Origin: Phlebiopsis flavidoalba
Taxonomy: Eukaryota > Basidiomycota > Agaricomycetes > Polyporales > Phanerochaetaceae
Length of the DNA stretch: 64,000 nt
Direction of reading: 5' to 3'
Assembly: GCA_035772785.1 (NCBI GenBank)
Contig: JAOCPU010000001.1
Location: forward strand, 3,038,001 to 3,102,000
This document shows, piece by piece, positions 24,620 to 35,969 of the stretch; the stretch's first letter is position 1; each line of letters begins with the position of its first letter. Under the pieces are notes generated by a model. That model worked only from the letters and a program-made list of their open reading frames with translations. It was not told the DNA's origin and did no database searches. The translations under genes and the position numbers were made by a program.

Positions 24620-27600
24620 ATGAGCTCTTCTCAATTGGAAGAAGTCTTCCAAAGCTTCACCAGCAATGCCGTCGCTTTAGTCAATGCGTCATCGCAGATT
24701 GCTCTTGCACGTCGACGGAAAACCGGGAGACCGTCTGGAAGTAAGTCTATGCGAACTCTCCAAAGATTATAGCTCGGTCTCATCAGTAGTTATGGTAGCT
24801 TTGGTGGAATCACTTGATTTATTTCTAGCTCTCTTGGGCGGTGTGCGAGTTTCAGCATCGATCGTGTAGATCACCTGCGGTCAGCTGAGGAGCCTGTGCC
24901 TTTACTTCGGTCTGTCATCGACGACCTTTCGTCCGACCAGGAAGATACAGGGGACGCAAAGTGGTGAGTATGGGGGACAATCTCTGTCGGAGCTACTAAT
25001 CGACATCTCATTCAGGTTTTGTTAGCCGAACACGCACTCCGTAGTATCCTTCCGGATATCCCCGATCGTGCGGAAACCTCAAGTACCACTTCAAATCATG
25101 CAATGCGAAGGGTGCTAATTTTCACGATACCTCACAAGCAGACATCTATTAACAATGTATTCAGATGCCCAGGGGCCTATTTAACGGTTCAGGTCGTACT
25201 CGAGACGTGCGGCTCCAGAGCCTGCGTCACGAAACGTTGGCACACTTCGCGTGAGGCTCGAATTTGCGATCCAAGTCCCGAATTTCTCTTAGTGATCGCA
25301 CGGGCCAAAGAGCTGCTAACAACAACAGTGAGTGTCCGTTATACATTGATCCGGGCCGTGCACTAGAGCCATTACATGCAGGGAGATGCTCGTGTGGCGC
25401 CATATCACCTATTATTGGCACTGTTCAGTGATGACAGTGTGAGGACAGTCCTTCAGGCGCAAAATCTCGACGTCAATGAGTTCATTCGCGCGCTGAAAGC
25501 TCGAAAAGGTGATGTCGAGGAAGCTTCTTCGGATGCCGATCTCTACCCCAATTTGTCGAAGTCAGCCATGTTTCACTTATATCCATGTCGCTCTGACTTG
25601 GAACATCGTAGATTTGCGATCAACATGTCAGACTCTGCGGCTCAGGGTAAACTCAACGAAATTATCGGGCGGGTGCGTTCAAATACTCACCTGATTTACT
25701 GACGTCACTTGATGATTGACTGCCTGTAATAGGATGAAGAAATTCGGCGGGTGATTCAAATCCTCTGCCGGAAGTAAGGACCTTGTACTTTCCAGTGACT
25801 GCAGAAAAGTCTGATCCTTCTGTGATAGGACGAAGAATTCTGCAGTATTGCTGGGTATTCGATGTCAAATATAGTATACAAGTTCCTCCTTGTATTCACC
25901 ACGGCCCTTAGGTGAACCAGGTGTAGGCAAGACAGCGGTAGCAGAAGGCCTTGCGCACCGCATTTATTCGAAACAAGTCCCTGAACATCTGAAAGGCACT
26001 ATATATAGCTTGGACCTAGGGTCTTTATTCGCCGGCGCGGGAAAGGGAGACTATGAGGCGGTAAGGATCTATTGGAGCTTTACGTAGGAAAACTCTGATC
26101 ACGAGCATCCTCGCAGAGAGTCAAAGCTATCATAGACGGTAGGTTGCCTTATCATCGAGTGTCGTGTTACCAGCTAAAGTATTTAATAGAGGTGATGCGC
26201 AGTCAGCAGACTTCAAATCCTGTCATACTCTTCATCGATGAAATGCACCTCATAACCTTTGGCAAGTCGAGCTCGGGTCAAAATTCCGGAATGTTTGTTT
26301 GCCTGTTCTTTTTTCCGCCGTCGACGATACATGAAACATTTATTCCTCTAGGGACGCCGCCAACCTGCTAAAACCCGCGCTTGCCCGAGGCCAGTTCAGA
26401 TGTATAGGGGCCACCACGCTAGCAGAGTATCGTGAGCACATTGAAAAGGACGGAGCGCTGGAACGTAGATTTGCACCAGTAAGAGCATTTTTAGGGAGGT
26501 ATTCGAGTTCGTTTCACACTGCTATGACAGGTGAGGATCGAAGAGCCAACCGTAGAAGAGACTATTACCATACTTCGCGGGATCCGTGCTCGCTATGAAG
26601 AGCACCACAAAGTCTGGATCGCGGATCAAGCCCTTGTGACCGCCTCCAACTTAGCACGTCGGTACCTAACATCCAGAAGGTATGGCCACTACTACAGTGT
26701 CAGCTTCTGGTACTCAACGTGTGCAGGCTGCCCGACTCTGCTGTAGACCTGATGGACGAAGCATGCGCCTCCGCACGAGTATCTCAAGACATGAAGCCTG
26801 AGGTTATCGACACCGTTGAACAAGATATCATACGTATCAATACCTACATCGAGGCTTTGCAGGTCAGGGCCGTGTCTTCATTATATAAACCCCCGACGAC
26901 AAGCTAACACTAATATGAATAGCGAGACGCCAGTCATCCAGATGACGACGAAGCATTGCGTGTAGCGCACCACAAGAAGGTAGACCTGGAGCAAAAGAAG
27001 AAGAGGCTTGAGGGCCAACAGGTAGCCGTGAAGAAATGGTGGGACGATATAGCTCTTCTGCGGAAGAGGATCCAGGAGACGAGAGCTGCACACGTCGCTG
27101 GAGGGAAATCGTAAGTAGCGGGCTTTCGACATTTGCAAACATCTCATAACTTGCACAAATGCCTTCGTAGAAATGTTCCAAATTGGATGCGAGGAGTGCC
27201 TAATGAGAAGCAACTCAGAACGATGCAGGAAAATTTGAGACAGCTAGAGGCTAATCCTCCTGTGTCTGCCGAGCCCAACCCCAACGGATCACTCAGCTCC
27301 CTCCCAATTCTTTCGCCCCATGTTTAATCAATTCAGCCAGCGTAGCGGCTGTAGTAGAACTAGGAAAACGAGCGACGAAGATCCCCGTGCAGCGACTCCT
27401 GGCGTCTGACAAGAGCCGACTCCTCAAGCTGGGAAAGCTCCCTGGCTGATCAGGTCAGTTATGCCGCTCAGCATTTGATTGAGATTTCTCATGTCTTAAA
27501 CCGCTAGGTCATTGGACAACCAGAGGCAGTGAAGGCTGTCGCTCGCGCTATCCAGCTTTCTCGGACTGGGCCTCGGTAGCTCAGACAAGCCCATTGCGTC

Positions 27601-28747
27601 CTTCCTTTTCACTGGACCCTCGGGGACGGGGAAGACTTTGCTATCCAAGGCTGTAAGTTACACGTTTCTTCTGACGAATCTGTGAGCTGCCGCTCATTCA
27701 TTCACATAGCTAGCACAAGAGCTCTTTGGTCAAGCGACCCTCGATGGTTCGCATTGACGGCAGTGAATACTCCCTCAGAGTCATTCTGTGTCACGCCTGG
27801 TAAGAGCTATTTGAGTGCTTCTCCCTGGTCAATGATTCCAGTCGTCTTTGTAGATCGGCTCTCTTTAATCACGCCACCAGGGCTATGTTGGCTATGATCA
27901 AGGCGGACAGCTCACGGAATACGTGCGAAGAAAACCCCGTATAGCATCGTCGTCTTACTGGACGAGTGAGTTTCGGGTGACGTGATCGCTCTTACAAGAT
28001 GAATGTCCACTTACTACTGTCCTGGTAGGATTGAGAAAACGTGCACCGAATCTTGACCCTTTTCCTTCAAGTCCTAGACGAGGGCCCGTCTCACAGATGG
28101 TCATGGGCCGACTCATTGATGGTTCAGGTTTGCGATGATCTGCGAGTCTCGTGATCGATGACGTTGGCTCACACGATGCGTTAGAAACTTGCGTCATCAT
28201 CATGACATCCAACGTCGGCGCAAGGTATCCTGAGCAAGGTTGAAAGCCTCTGAGGTCCCAGAAAGTTCAGTGCAGCAGGAGGTTGTCAGGTGCTTCAAGA
28301 ATGACGCACGATTCCCCGTCGAATTTCTCAATCCCGTATCGACGACATCATCATGTTTGTAAGTTTTATTTATCATCGTGAAGCTTTAACCGTCCAACTG
28401 TTGATCGGCGCAGCACAAGATGTCTCATACCTATGATGAGCATGGTTTTTGGAGAAACATCTCAAAGAAGTGGCCCTCAATGAGCGTGAGGGTTTTGAAG
28501 AAGCTGCGCCCTGAACCATCGACTCAACCGCAAAAGACTGGCTCATCAGGCGGCGGGCAATGTCCCCGATTACGGGCCCGTTTATTGGCACGAAAACGAT
28601 TACAGCGCGAGCTCACTGAATCCACTTTCCGAGAGGCTCCTAGCAGGGTACAATTCGGGACTGTGATGTTGTGTGAACATTCTGTGGTCAACGTGGCGGG
28701 AAGGATTTGGTTTGTTTGTGGAGCCTAACCAGGCAACTGACTCTTGA
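24620..28747 (+). CDS. Divergent Hsp104/ClpB-like AAA+ disaggregase, copy 1 (Clp-1)
   Basis: Class I Clp ATPases thread aggregated or tagged proteins through a hexamer pore. ATG 24620 opens [13 protein letters not shown]; the Clp N-domain follows with [13 protein letters not shown] (about 25398). NBD1: Walker [19 protein letters not shown] (about 25911), [11 protein letters not shown] where the pore loop should be, Walker [10 protein letters not shown] (about 26224), [20 protein letters not shown] then [23 protein letters not shown], and [19 protein letters not shown] short M-domain-like coiled coil ([17 protein letters not shown]) covers about 26940-27110. NBD2: [33 protein letters not shown] (about 27614), [96 protein letters not shown] and [11 protein letters not shown], with TGA 28745-28747. 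About fifteen short introns interrupt it. It converges on the related minus-strand gene. Several one-base indels break the frame. It is divergent enough that it is probably not the canonical Hsp104. Confidence 0.92.
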
Positions 28748-29439
28748 TCGCTACTTTCCCTTGATCTTTCCACAATATTTACACGGTCTCATTTGCACTC
28801 CCCGGCGCATCTGATGTTCCAGTGGGGAATCAAGTGTTAAATTTCCGTTTACATGTGGCAGTTAGCCTCTTTTGGACACGATTGTGAAGGCTGGTTATAC
28901 CCTCATAAGTATAGCAAAAGGACTTGCCCTTTATTGCCCAAATAGACAATGAAGGGGGCTGAATGAGAAATAATGATGGAAAAGCGTGAACTACAATTTC
29001 GGTCAATCGCTTTTGTCTGTAGAAGACCCTGTGGCCACCTGAGGAGCTAGCGTTAGTAGAATGGTTGACATAGGCCCTTGCGTCGATATAACATCCCCCC
29101 CCCCCCAAAAGCCGCACATTTTAAAAGGTATCCGTGCAAATGTTCCAATGTCGGTAAATTCGTGAACGTATTACTTAATTATCGTGGTAAAAACTCTTTG
29201 GCATAGGTGATCGGTATGCGTACCGCCGAGTTCGTTTACAGCGAGTACCAGTCTTTATGGATAGCTTGAAAAATTGGAGGGAAAATTGGGAGTAAATAGC
29301 AGCTTGCGAGTGACATGAAATATAAGCAAGTGATAAAATTACTGGCTAAAATACATGCCTGAGGCTGTAATTGATGGACCGGTGGGCCACATTGGACGTA
29401 GAAATCTGGCTTTTTGTGCAGAAAGGCTGGCGAAGATAT
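28748..29439. other. Intergenic between convergent Clp genes
   Basis: Space between the 3' ends of Clp-1 (+) and Clp-2 (-). It contains a C-run at 29096-29106 and AT-rich sequence around 29155-29340 that could serve as terminator or polyadenylation regions. No gene seen. Confidence 0.5.
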
Positions 29440-32400
29440 TCAACAGGGGATTCTCGCCGACGCTCCTTCCGCTGCATCTTCAAACATTAATCCAACCCTT
29501 GGGGTCAGAACCAGACTCAGAAACAGAGTTGGCAGCCTGTTGGGAGATGGAGCCGAGCTTGGGATCACATTCAGGTTACGCCCTAGGTCATCCAGTTCGA
29601 GCGTCACAGTCCAGCCGTCGTGCAGCCGATTGTCGAGGATGAGGGGAATGAGATCGGCCGGAGTATTTGTTCGCGAAGGACGGGGATCCAGTTGCGAGCT
29701 ACAGCTTCTTGAAGACCATCCCCACTTTTCTCGAGATAATCTCGTGACTTTCGTCTTTAACGCAAAAGCGTTGATTCTGGAAGCCGGAATTGAGCTGTGC
29801 GGCAGATTTCCTTGATTCGAGCCAATGCGGCCAATGGACAGGCATTGACGCTTTCTCTCAGCTGGCTTCTGTCCGCATCGATGTAAGGCAGGTAGTCACA
29901 AAAACAGGTATCCAAAAAAAAATCACGAGGTTACTTCGAAAGGTCCATCTATCCGCCCGAGTCCAGGAACTCCACAGGAAAGGACTCTGTGCTATCGCTT
30001 CCATCGGTAGGCGGTTTTGGGGTTTCATCTCTATGCTCGATCCAATACGACCCCTAAGATCTTCCATGTTCTTGTTCAAAGGCTTATGTCGGTCACTTAC
30101 TATCACTGTTTTACTGGGACATTAAAGTGAGAATTCCGATTTATTAGCGGATAGACCAAAGGCCCTATTACTGTGAAATCTACCAGTTTTACCATCAGCA
30201 AAATTTAGAAGAGAACCCTTCTCCGGGAACATGGTTATGAATTGTGAAAGGTCGGAATTCGCCTTTGGGGTCACCTGTCTGGATTTACTTAATAACCCGT
30301 TGACTGATTCAGATGGCGTACAAACTAGTACCCTAATATTGAGAAATGATAGCTGCTGTACTCTTCTTGTTTTGGGAATTTTATGAATAAAAACGAGAAA
30401 CGGCTCTTCGCCTGATCTATGCACTCAGTCCAGTTCCCCCCGCCCCTGATATCGGAATCCAGTGCAGAACTGGTGTGTCCCAACCTGAGGTGAACATCAG
30501 GTCACTTCATTAGACGATCTAGGACAAGCATGAACGTTTCACCTGTACCTGAGACACCCTACGATGAGCCAGAATGGCGCCTCCGAGCTAGGGTCCCGGC
30601 CTCCATTGATTTGAACGATTTTTGTTTTATGATACGAGGGAGTATTCTAGCGAAGCTTATGAATTAATCATTACGGTATTTCTAACACCGTCTACCCGCC
30701 GGGAAAAGATGCTCATTTCAGCCATACCTCTTTGGCATAGTGAGGAGTGACTTTAATCGGAATCCGGGCACCCCGGCCCCACCCGCCCAGAACAAAGGAT
30801 GCGGACATGGATCCCCCTTGACGATGACGGGACGTCGGTCTGTAGATATCTTGTTATTTAACAAACACAGCTTGTATTCTTGCTATATGGAATGATGACG
30901 AGTGTTTGGATTTTCTTGCGTCTTCATCTTGTTGTTGTTCCGTGTCGTATACGACATTGTTTCGATTGGATTCCCTTCTGTGAGTTGTGTTAATAGTGAA
31001 TTCCTGATGTCCACTTTCGGTGTAGAATTGTTATTTCTATATTGACTACGCGCTGCGATTAAAATTTAGTTTGTATTTGATTGTTCTGTACATCTTCCCT
31101 TGTGATGCTGTCTCAGGGGCTTCACTATGTATGCTCAATTCCTTGATAGTTCCATTGGTTCCCTGTACCCACACGATATCCGTCTGTTGTAGTGCCTCTC
31201 GTCAAGTGATTGTGCGTCTGGTTGAATGAATATGGGCACGGATTGTCGGCCCTCTTAGTTATGTTATTGTTGTTTTTCAGTCATGAATGTGTCAGTGTCG
31301 CCGTTGTATGCCCAATACACTGTTCGCGGGGGGTGGGCGGGGGGGGTAACGTCTCTTGAGATGCGCTGCTGTCGTGTGTGGTCCTGGTTTCGTTGGTGGC
31401 AGGAGTCGCATTGAGTTGTGTGTTTTTGCTCATGAGCTTAGATTTTTCGTACCTGTTAAGATCGTTCTACAGTTCTCTCAATGGAGGGCTTTGGTACTGT
31501 TCTCCTGACGGGAAATAGCTATCAGTTCAAAAGTGATCAGCGTAATGTAATGTCGGTCGCGTGGGGGGTGCTCTGAGCGTGAGTGAGATAGAAATCGAGG
31601 GGTCATTCCTTACCCGTGCTCACGACTGAACTCTCGAAGTGATTGTCGTTCTGCTTCTGTCTTCCGCGATCGGTGGTCGATGGCCGGCGGGGGCCACTAG
31701 AGGATAAGTATCTTTTGATGGGCTTTGTTCTCTTTCCAGGTAGGCCGCTCGCGGTGGAGCTGAAATGTAGTCGTTGATTCTATTTGATGAAACTTGTTTG
31801 CCTTTGTTCTGCCCGGATGTCCCCTTCCATCTACATGTGCTCGGGAGTTGCTCGAGCAATCGGCGCGTATATCGTTATGCGTAATGTGAGACCGAGGAAG
31901 GCTCCATGGCGTAAAAAGAAGACACATTTTATTCCCACATCAAACGGGCGACTCGATGTCGAGCAACGGTGTGAGTTCGAGCGGCTCACGATTCTGCGTT
32001 GTATGGCTCTCTTTTTACATCGTTTTCAAACGGCCATCTGCCACACCGATGCGCGTTGTGCGTCGATCGTCTGATCGGTGTCTTCGCCTGTCGTTTCGCG
32101 CATGTGAGCGGTCTCATTCGACCAAGAAGCTCCCACTGCTGGGACATTCCAGGCGCAACTCTGCGCAAAACCAAAGCTGGAGTTGGAATAGGGAAAACAC
32201 TAGTTGAGGGCTTCCCTAAAGGTGCGCAGTCATAACCTTGCGCAGTGTTGGTGTTAAGGATAATACTAATGGAAGGCAATGTATGCCGAGTCGGCTTTGC
32301 TGAAGGCCTCGTCGGTTGTGATGGTGGGTACCGTGGAATGAAATGCTTGCATGCTTTTCACTTCATCCCCCCCGAAGCGATGTCTAGCAGTTTGGTCTAC

Positions 32401-34396
32401 GGATGGCTCGCCCCACGTCAATACCTATCTCTCCTCCCGTAAGTGTCTATCTCATTTGACCGGCGAGAATACAAACGGACCGATGAGGAATTGGCGAGAC
32501 AACGCGCTATTATCCTTCTCGATAGAGTTACGATAGTCGTCGAAAGTGGCACAGCCAATACACCGCAGCTTCCCTGACGTGAGATACGGTTTCATTTTTT
32601 TGTGTTAAGGCGGCAGCGTCACCTACACGCCAATCAGCGGGATAATAAAAATAAGAAAGAGAGAGAGATACGAACATGCCCACTGTCCGTCATCCCTGTA
32701 ACCACCTGAGGGTAATTTGACTGATCGGTCGTCAAAGAAAATGATAGCTCTGACACCCTCCCTACTTCCTGTCCGGCGATCTCTATCTAGAGTAAGTTGA
32801 GTTGAAGTGGAACTCTCATGCGTATCATAACCCCTCATACCATCAAGGATGGTTTTTAGTAGAATCTATACCAGCGGTCCTTTAGCGCAAGTCCTCAACG
32901 GGACTTTCCGTTGAACCAGCGTGGGACATACCGTCTCATATGCCTTTTTTTACAGGCAGTAGATGTACTGGCGAGCAATTCGCTGAGATCTAAGGTGAAT
33001 ACTCGAGCGATGACCGACTCGAGGAGGAACCTGCCCGAGAACATCCGCAAGGCTAATGCGTTGTCTCGCGCGATAGTCGTCTTTCCCACTCCGGAATCGC
33101 CTAGTTAAAACATCATATAGACTCTCTAAAACTAGGGTTTTCCGGAAAACCTTACCACAGGAGCACTCGGCGGGGCGCTACTCTTGGACCTTGAAGGGAA
33201 ACAGCAGGGTTAGACAACAAAAAAGGATGCAATCAACTATTTTTGATACATGCCTTCGGGACAAGATAGATATGATTTCGCGCATCTCTTGATTCTGGTA
33301 CATCTGTTAGGCTCATACCGTGCTCGGTGGTACAATAAGATATAGCTTACCCTACCGGTGGTAATCTCCTCAACTGGTGTTTTCTTTAGTATGTTATCCC
33401 TCAAAGATCTCGGTGCGGTCTGTGGCAAATCTACATAGGGATGAGTCAAAGATTACGAATTTTAATGCTGCGCCCCCACTTTTTGAGGAATGCAAAACGT
33501 TCTACGACGCCATGTGTTGATAAAATCTTCCTCCTTCGCAGCCGGTCAATGGCTTTATGATTTCAGGTTTCCAATGGTGTATGAGCTCAGGTAAGCGAAT
33601 GCTGAGCTGCAAGATCGCGAGCAGTGCATGATGGGGCGCGATGTAACGGTGTCGCCCTTCAACGGCGATGATTGGGTCAAAAGCGAGGCAAAATACAGGG
33701 GAAATCGCCATACTTTATCCCGACTAATTTCTCTCGCTTTTGAGAAGAACGTGCAGCATAGCTTGAAGAAGCAGCCGCCGAAGTTTAGACTGAGTGCAGA
33801 GGTTTAGGCGATGGTCAAAATATCAAGCGAAGATTACGTACGTTTCTTAGTCGTTTCGACAATATCCTCTTCTGGTGGGGTCGCCAGATCAGAGGCGTCT
33901 AGCCTGTCGTGACCATGCCCGCAAGTTCAATACCGATGACATTCTGTATCGGACCCTCGTTATCTTCCTCTGTCCGCTCGACCTCTTCCATGAACTCGAA
34001 GAGAGACCTGCGCTCACGAGCTCCCAGAACGCCTCTGAGATGGCGATCCAGAAAAGTGGTCGCCTCCAAAACACCAAGCCTGTCTGCTTGTTGTGTGGGA
34101 TCCACACGACGAAAGTCGGCATCATCATATATAGTCTGGGGTCGTCCCGCTTTGAGGAGTTTGTCGAAGAGAAGTACAAGAGCGAGGTGGAGGGGATGTA
34201 TGATATTGTCATGTTTTATCAGACCTTGCAAACTGGACGCAGTTTTCCCAGACTAGGTCCATCTCCTCATTGAACAGAAAGACTAGGTCCTCCAGATCGT
34301 AAGCAGAGATATCCTCAGAAGCTTCGTGTTCAACTACAGAGCTGTCATTGTCAGAGTGAGGAGTTAAGGCCTCCGTGATGTCCTCGGGATATCCCC
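29440..34396 (-). CDS. Divergent Hsp104/ClpB-like AAA+ protein, copy 2 (Clp-2), possibly decayed
   Basis: Read on the minus strand. An acidic leader (EHEASEDISAYDLEDLVF) precedes the Clp N-domain: LVWENCVQFARSD, IIHPLHLALVLLFDKLL (about 34195), then RYIAPHHALLAILQLS (about 33625). NBD1 has Walker A GDSGVGKTTIARD (33101-33078), VFTLDLSELLAS, Walker B AIIFFDD (about 32745), KLRCIGCATFDDYRNSIEKD and ALSRQF (about 32575-32500), and TITTDEAFSKA. An M-like segment with GEDTDQTIDAQRASVWQMAV is near 32100. NBD2 is weak: ASFVLGGWGRG at the Walker A place (about 30800), GELTECIRSGEEPFLVFIHK at pore loop 2 and Walker B (about 30450-30370), FPVEFL (about 30005), SRDYLEKSG, VLREQILRPIS and LDNRLHDGWTVTLELDDLGR (about 29640-29570). 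About 0.8 kb of A-rich, non-coding sequence (minus-strand sense; about 30840-31620) separates M region and NBD2. NBD1 looks usable, while NBD2 has lost its Walker residues in this reading. Confidence 0.8.
30840..31620. other. Non-coding T/G-rich block inside Clp-2
   Basis: On the plus strand this block is rich in T and G with many TGTTGTT-like words and no long frame. It sits between the M-like segment and NBD2 of Clp-2, where Clp-1 has only about 0.4 kb. I found no terminal repeats or target duplication. It is either an unusually long intron or an insertion that split the gene. Confidence 0.5.
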
Positions 34397-34424
34397 CTAC
34401 CGAAGCAGTTCGCTCATTTAATTT

Positions 34425-35276
34425 TTAATTGACGGAACAACCACTCACTCTCGCAAAGATCTGAAAACATCTTGTCTGCAACGCAGGACAGGTATCATGC
34501 GATTGTAAACCATCCGTCGAGGCAGTTGCGCTGCTGTTGCATGAGCGACTAGTTCCTGACCAGTACAAGAATATGGCTCACGTGAAAAACATGGCGACAG
34601 GCGAGCATCTGCCCACTGAGCACTGTGGGATCGTCAATTGACGTGTCCGCTGGGATAGGATATAACCTCTCCGCGGGCGCTTGATATACTCTTCTTGGCA
34701 TATATCGCACTGCGTACGATTGACTTTCGATGGGCATGCCACTCGGGTGTAGCCTAGTTCTTCTCCGAGAGGAGCCAGCTTGCGCCGCCCATAACGACAG
34801 AGTAAAAACCGACTGAGTAGCTCTCCACGAGTCAGCTGAGGTGCGGGTGCCTGTGATGACGAGCTCAATATCGAGAGACAATGAGTTTTGCACGAGCAAA
34901 CCTCTCTCACAACGAATCTCTGCGTTGCGCCAAGTCTACCAAGAGGGGGGTCTTGAGATCTAGACCTGAGGAGGCCCGACATTCTGAGACGATTTATAAG
35001 TCTACCGGTTCGTTCCATTCGCCTCAGTATAGTGAGCGTAGGGACTTCTTCCATTTGGTCCATTGGGGAGTGTCCTCGTTGACGAGCAGCAACTTCAAGA
35101 GGTGAGTTGGCTGCTTCGCACCTGTTCATAATATATACGGTCCTTGTAAACGCGAGCCGCAGTAAAGCACTGCACTTCCTGGGACCCTCAGCGGTCGCGG
35201 GTTGAGATGAAGCTTCCCCCCGGCATGCACGTGGCGTTGAGCTGTGTTTGTATAGAAAAGTCAGTACACGCCTCAT
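34425..35276 (-). CDS. RING-H2 finger protein, probable E3 ubiquitin ligase
   Basis: RING proteins recruit an E2 and direct ubiquitin transfer. A minus-strand frame from 35276 gives a basic, Arg-rich region (LRRMERTGRLINRLRMSGLL), then APAPQLTRGELLSRFLL and RTQCDICQEEYI with the first Cys pair at 34709-34698. A frame change leads to LACRHVFH (34599-34582). An intron 34581-34476 (GTGAGC...GTTGCAG) joins to TRCFQIFAR, completing C-x-H-x2-H-x2-C. The last pair is only half visible: reading on gives GCSVN and a stop at 34427-34425, so C7 is present and C8 is Asn. Alternatively a 52-base intron 34448-34397 joins FAR to the leader of Clp-2, fusing RING to Clp. The start is uncertain (ATG 35276, or ATG about 35130). 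Which E2 it uses cannot be read from sequence. Confidence 0.7.
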
Positions 35277-35969
35277 TCATACCAACAAACACGGATATTT
35301 CATGTATCGAGCTCACGTAAGTATGCACCGGTATGATAGAAGCTCTCGGTATGATAAAAGCTGTGAAGCAGAGCTTTAACGACGGCAACCACCGCTACAG
35401 ATCCAGACCCCCATAAGAAGCTCGGGCTTGGAAATGTCGCGCATTGCCTGTAGAGCCTCACAAGAATGGATCAGTGTTCCACAATATCGTATGCGTTGGC
35501 AAGCAGCTCACAAAGTTTAACTTGGGCGTAGGCCTCCAAGTTAGTATTCTGGTGCAATCCTTTGTACCCCTAGTGGCCACCGTCTGGAAGCACGATGTAG
35601 AATCGGCCACGACAAAGCCTCGTTACTAGGCTCTGGATGTCGGTTTTTCGTCAAGATAGCTATCGAGACGACGTGTCTGAGCATTTGAGCATCGTGACTG
35701 TCAGAAGCACAAAGGCCTGGCGGCGTTGGGCAAAAACTGCGAGGAGGATTTTGTAATTCACCGAGTATTCCCATTTCAGGTAATAAGCCTAGTGCAGCAC
35801 TCAAGAATGGTCCGAATCGTCCAGAAGGTCTCTCGAATCGTCCGATCTGTCTCGGTAAGTCCGCCCAAGTCGGGACAAATCCTTTTCTCCTGATTAGCAC
35901 ACTCAGCTTAACTGTAGCGGACCACTACGTTGTAGTATTCCGTTTCTTATACCTATACCTATTTATGCC
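35277..35969. other. Intergenic, no gene identified
   Basis: Divergent space between the RING gene (-) and the PITH gene (+). Minus-strand frames of 66 and 119 codons occur but show no motif; 5' exons of either flanking gene may lie here. The word AATCGTCC is repeated near 35814-35842. Confidence 0.4.

Noticed and set aside
31999..32235. Plus-strand frame ending in AGVGIGKTLVEGF, resembling a Walker A motif
   Set aside because: It overlaps the region of minus-strand Clp-2 between its NBD1 and M-like segment. The sequence around it has no Clp or other NTPase features on the plus strand, so chance is likelier.
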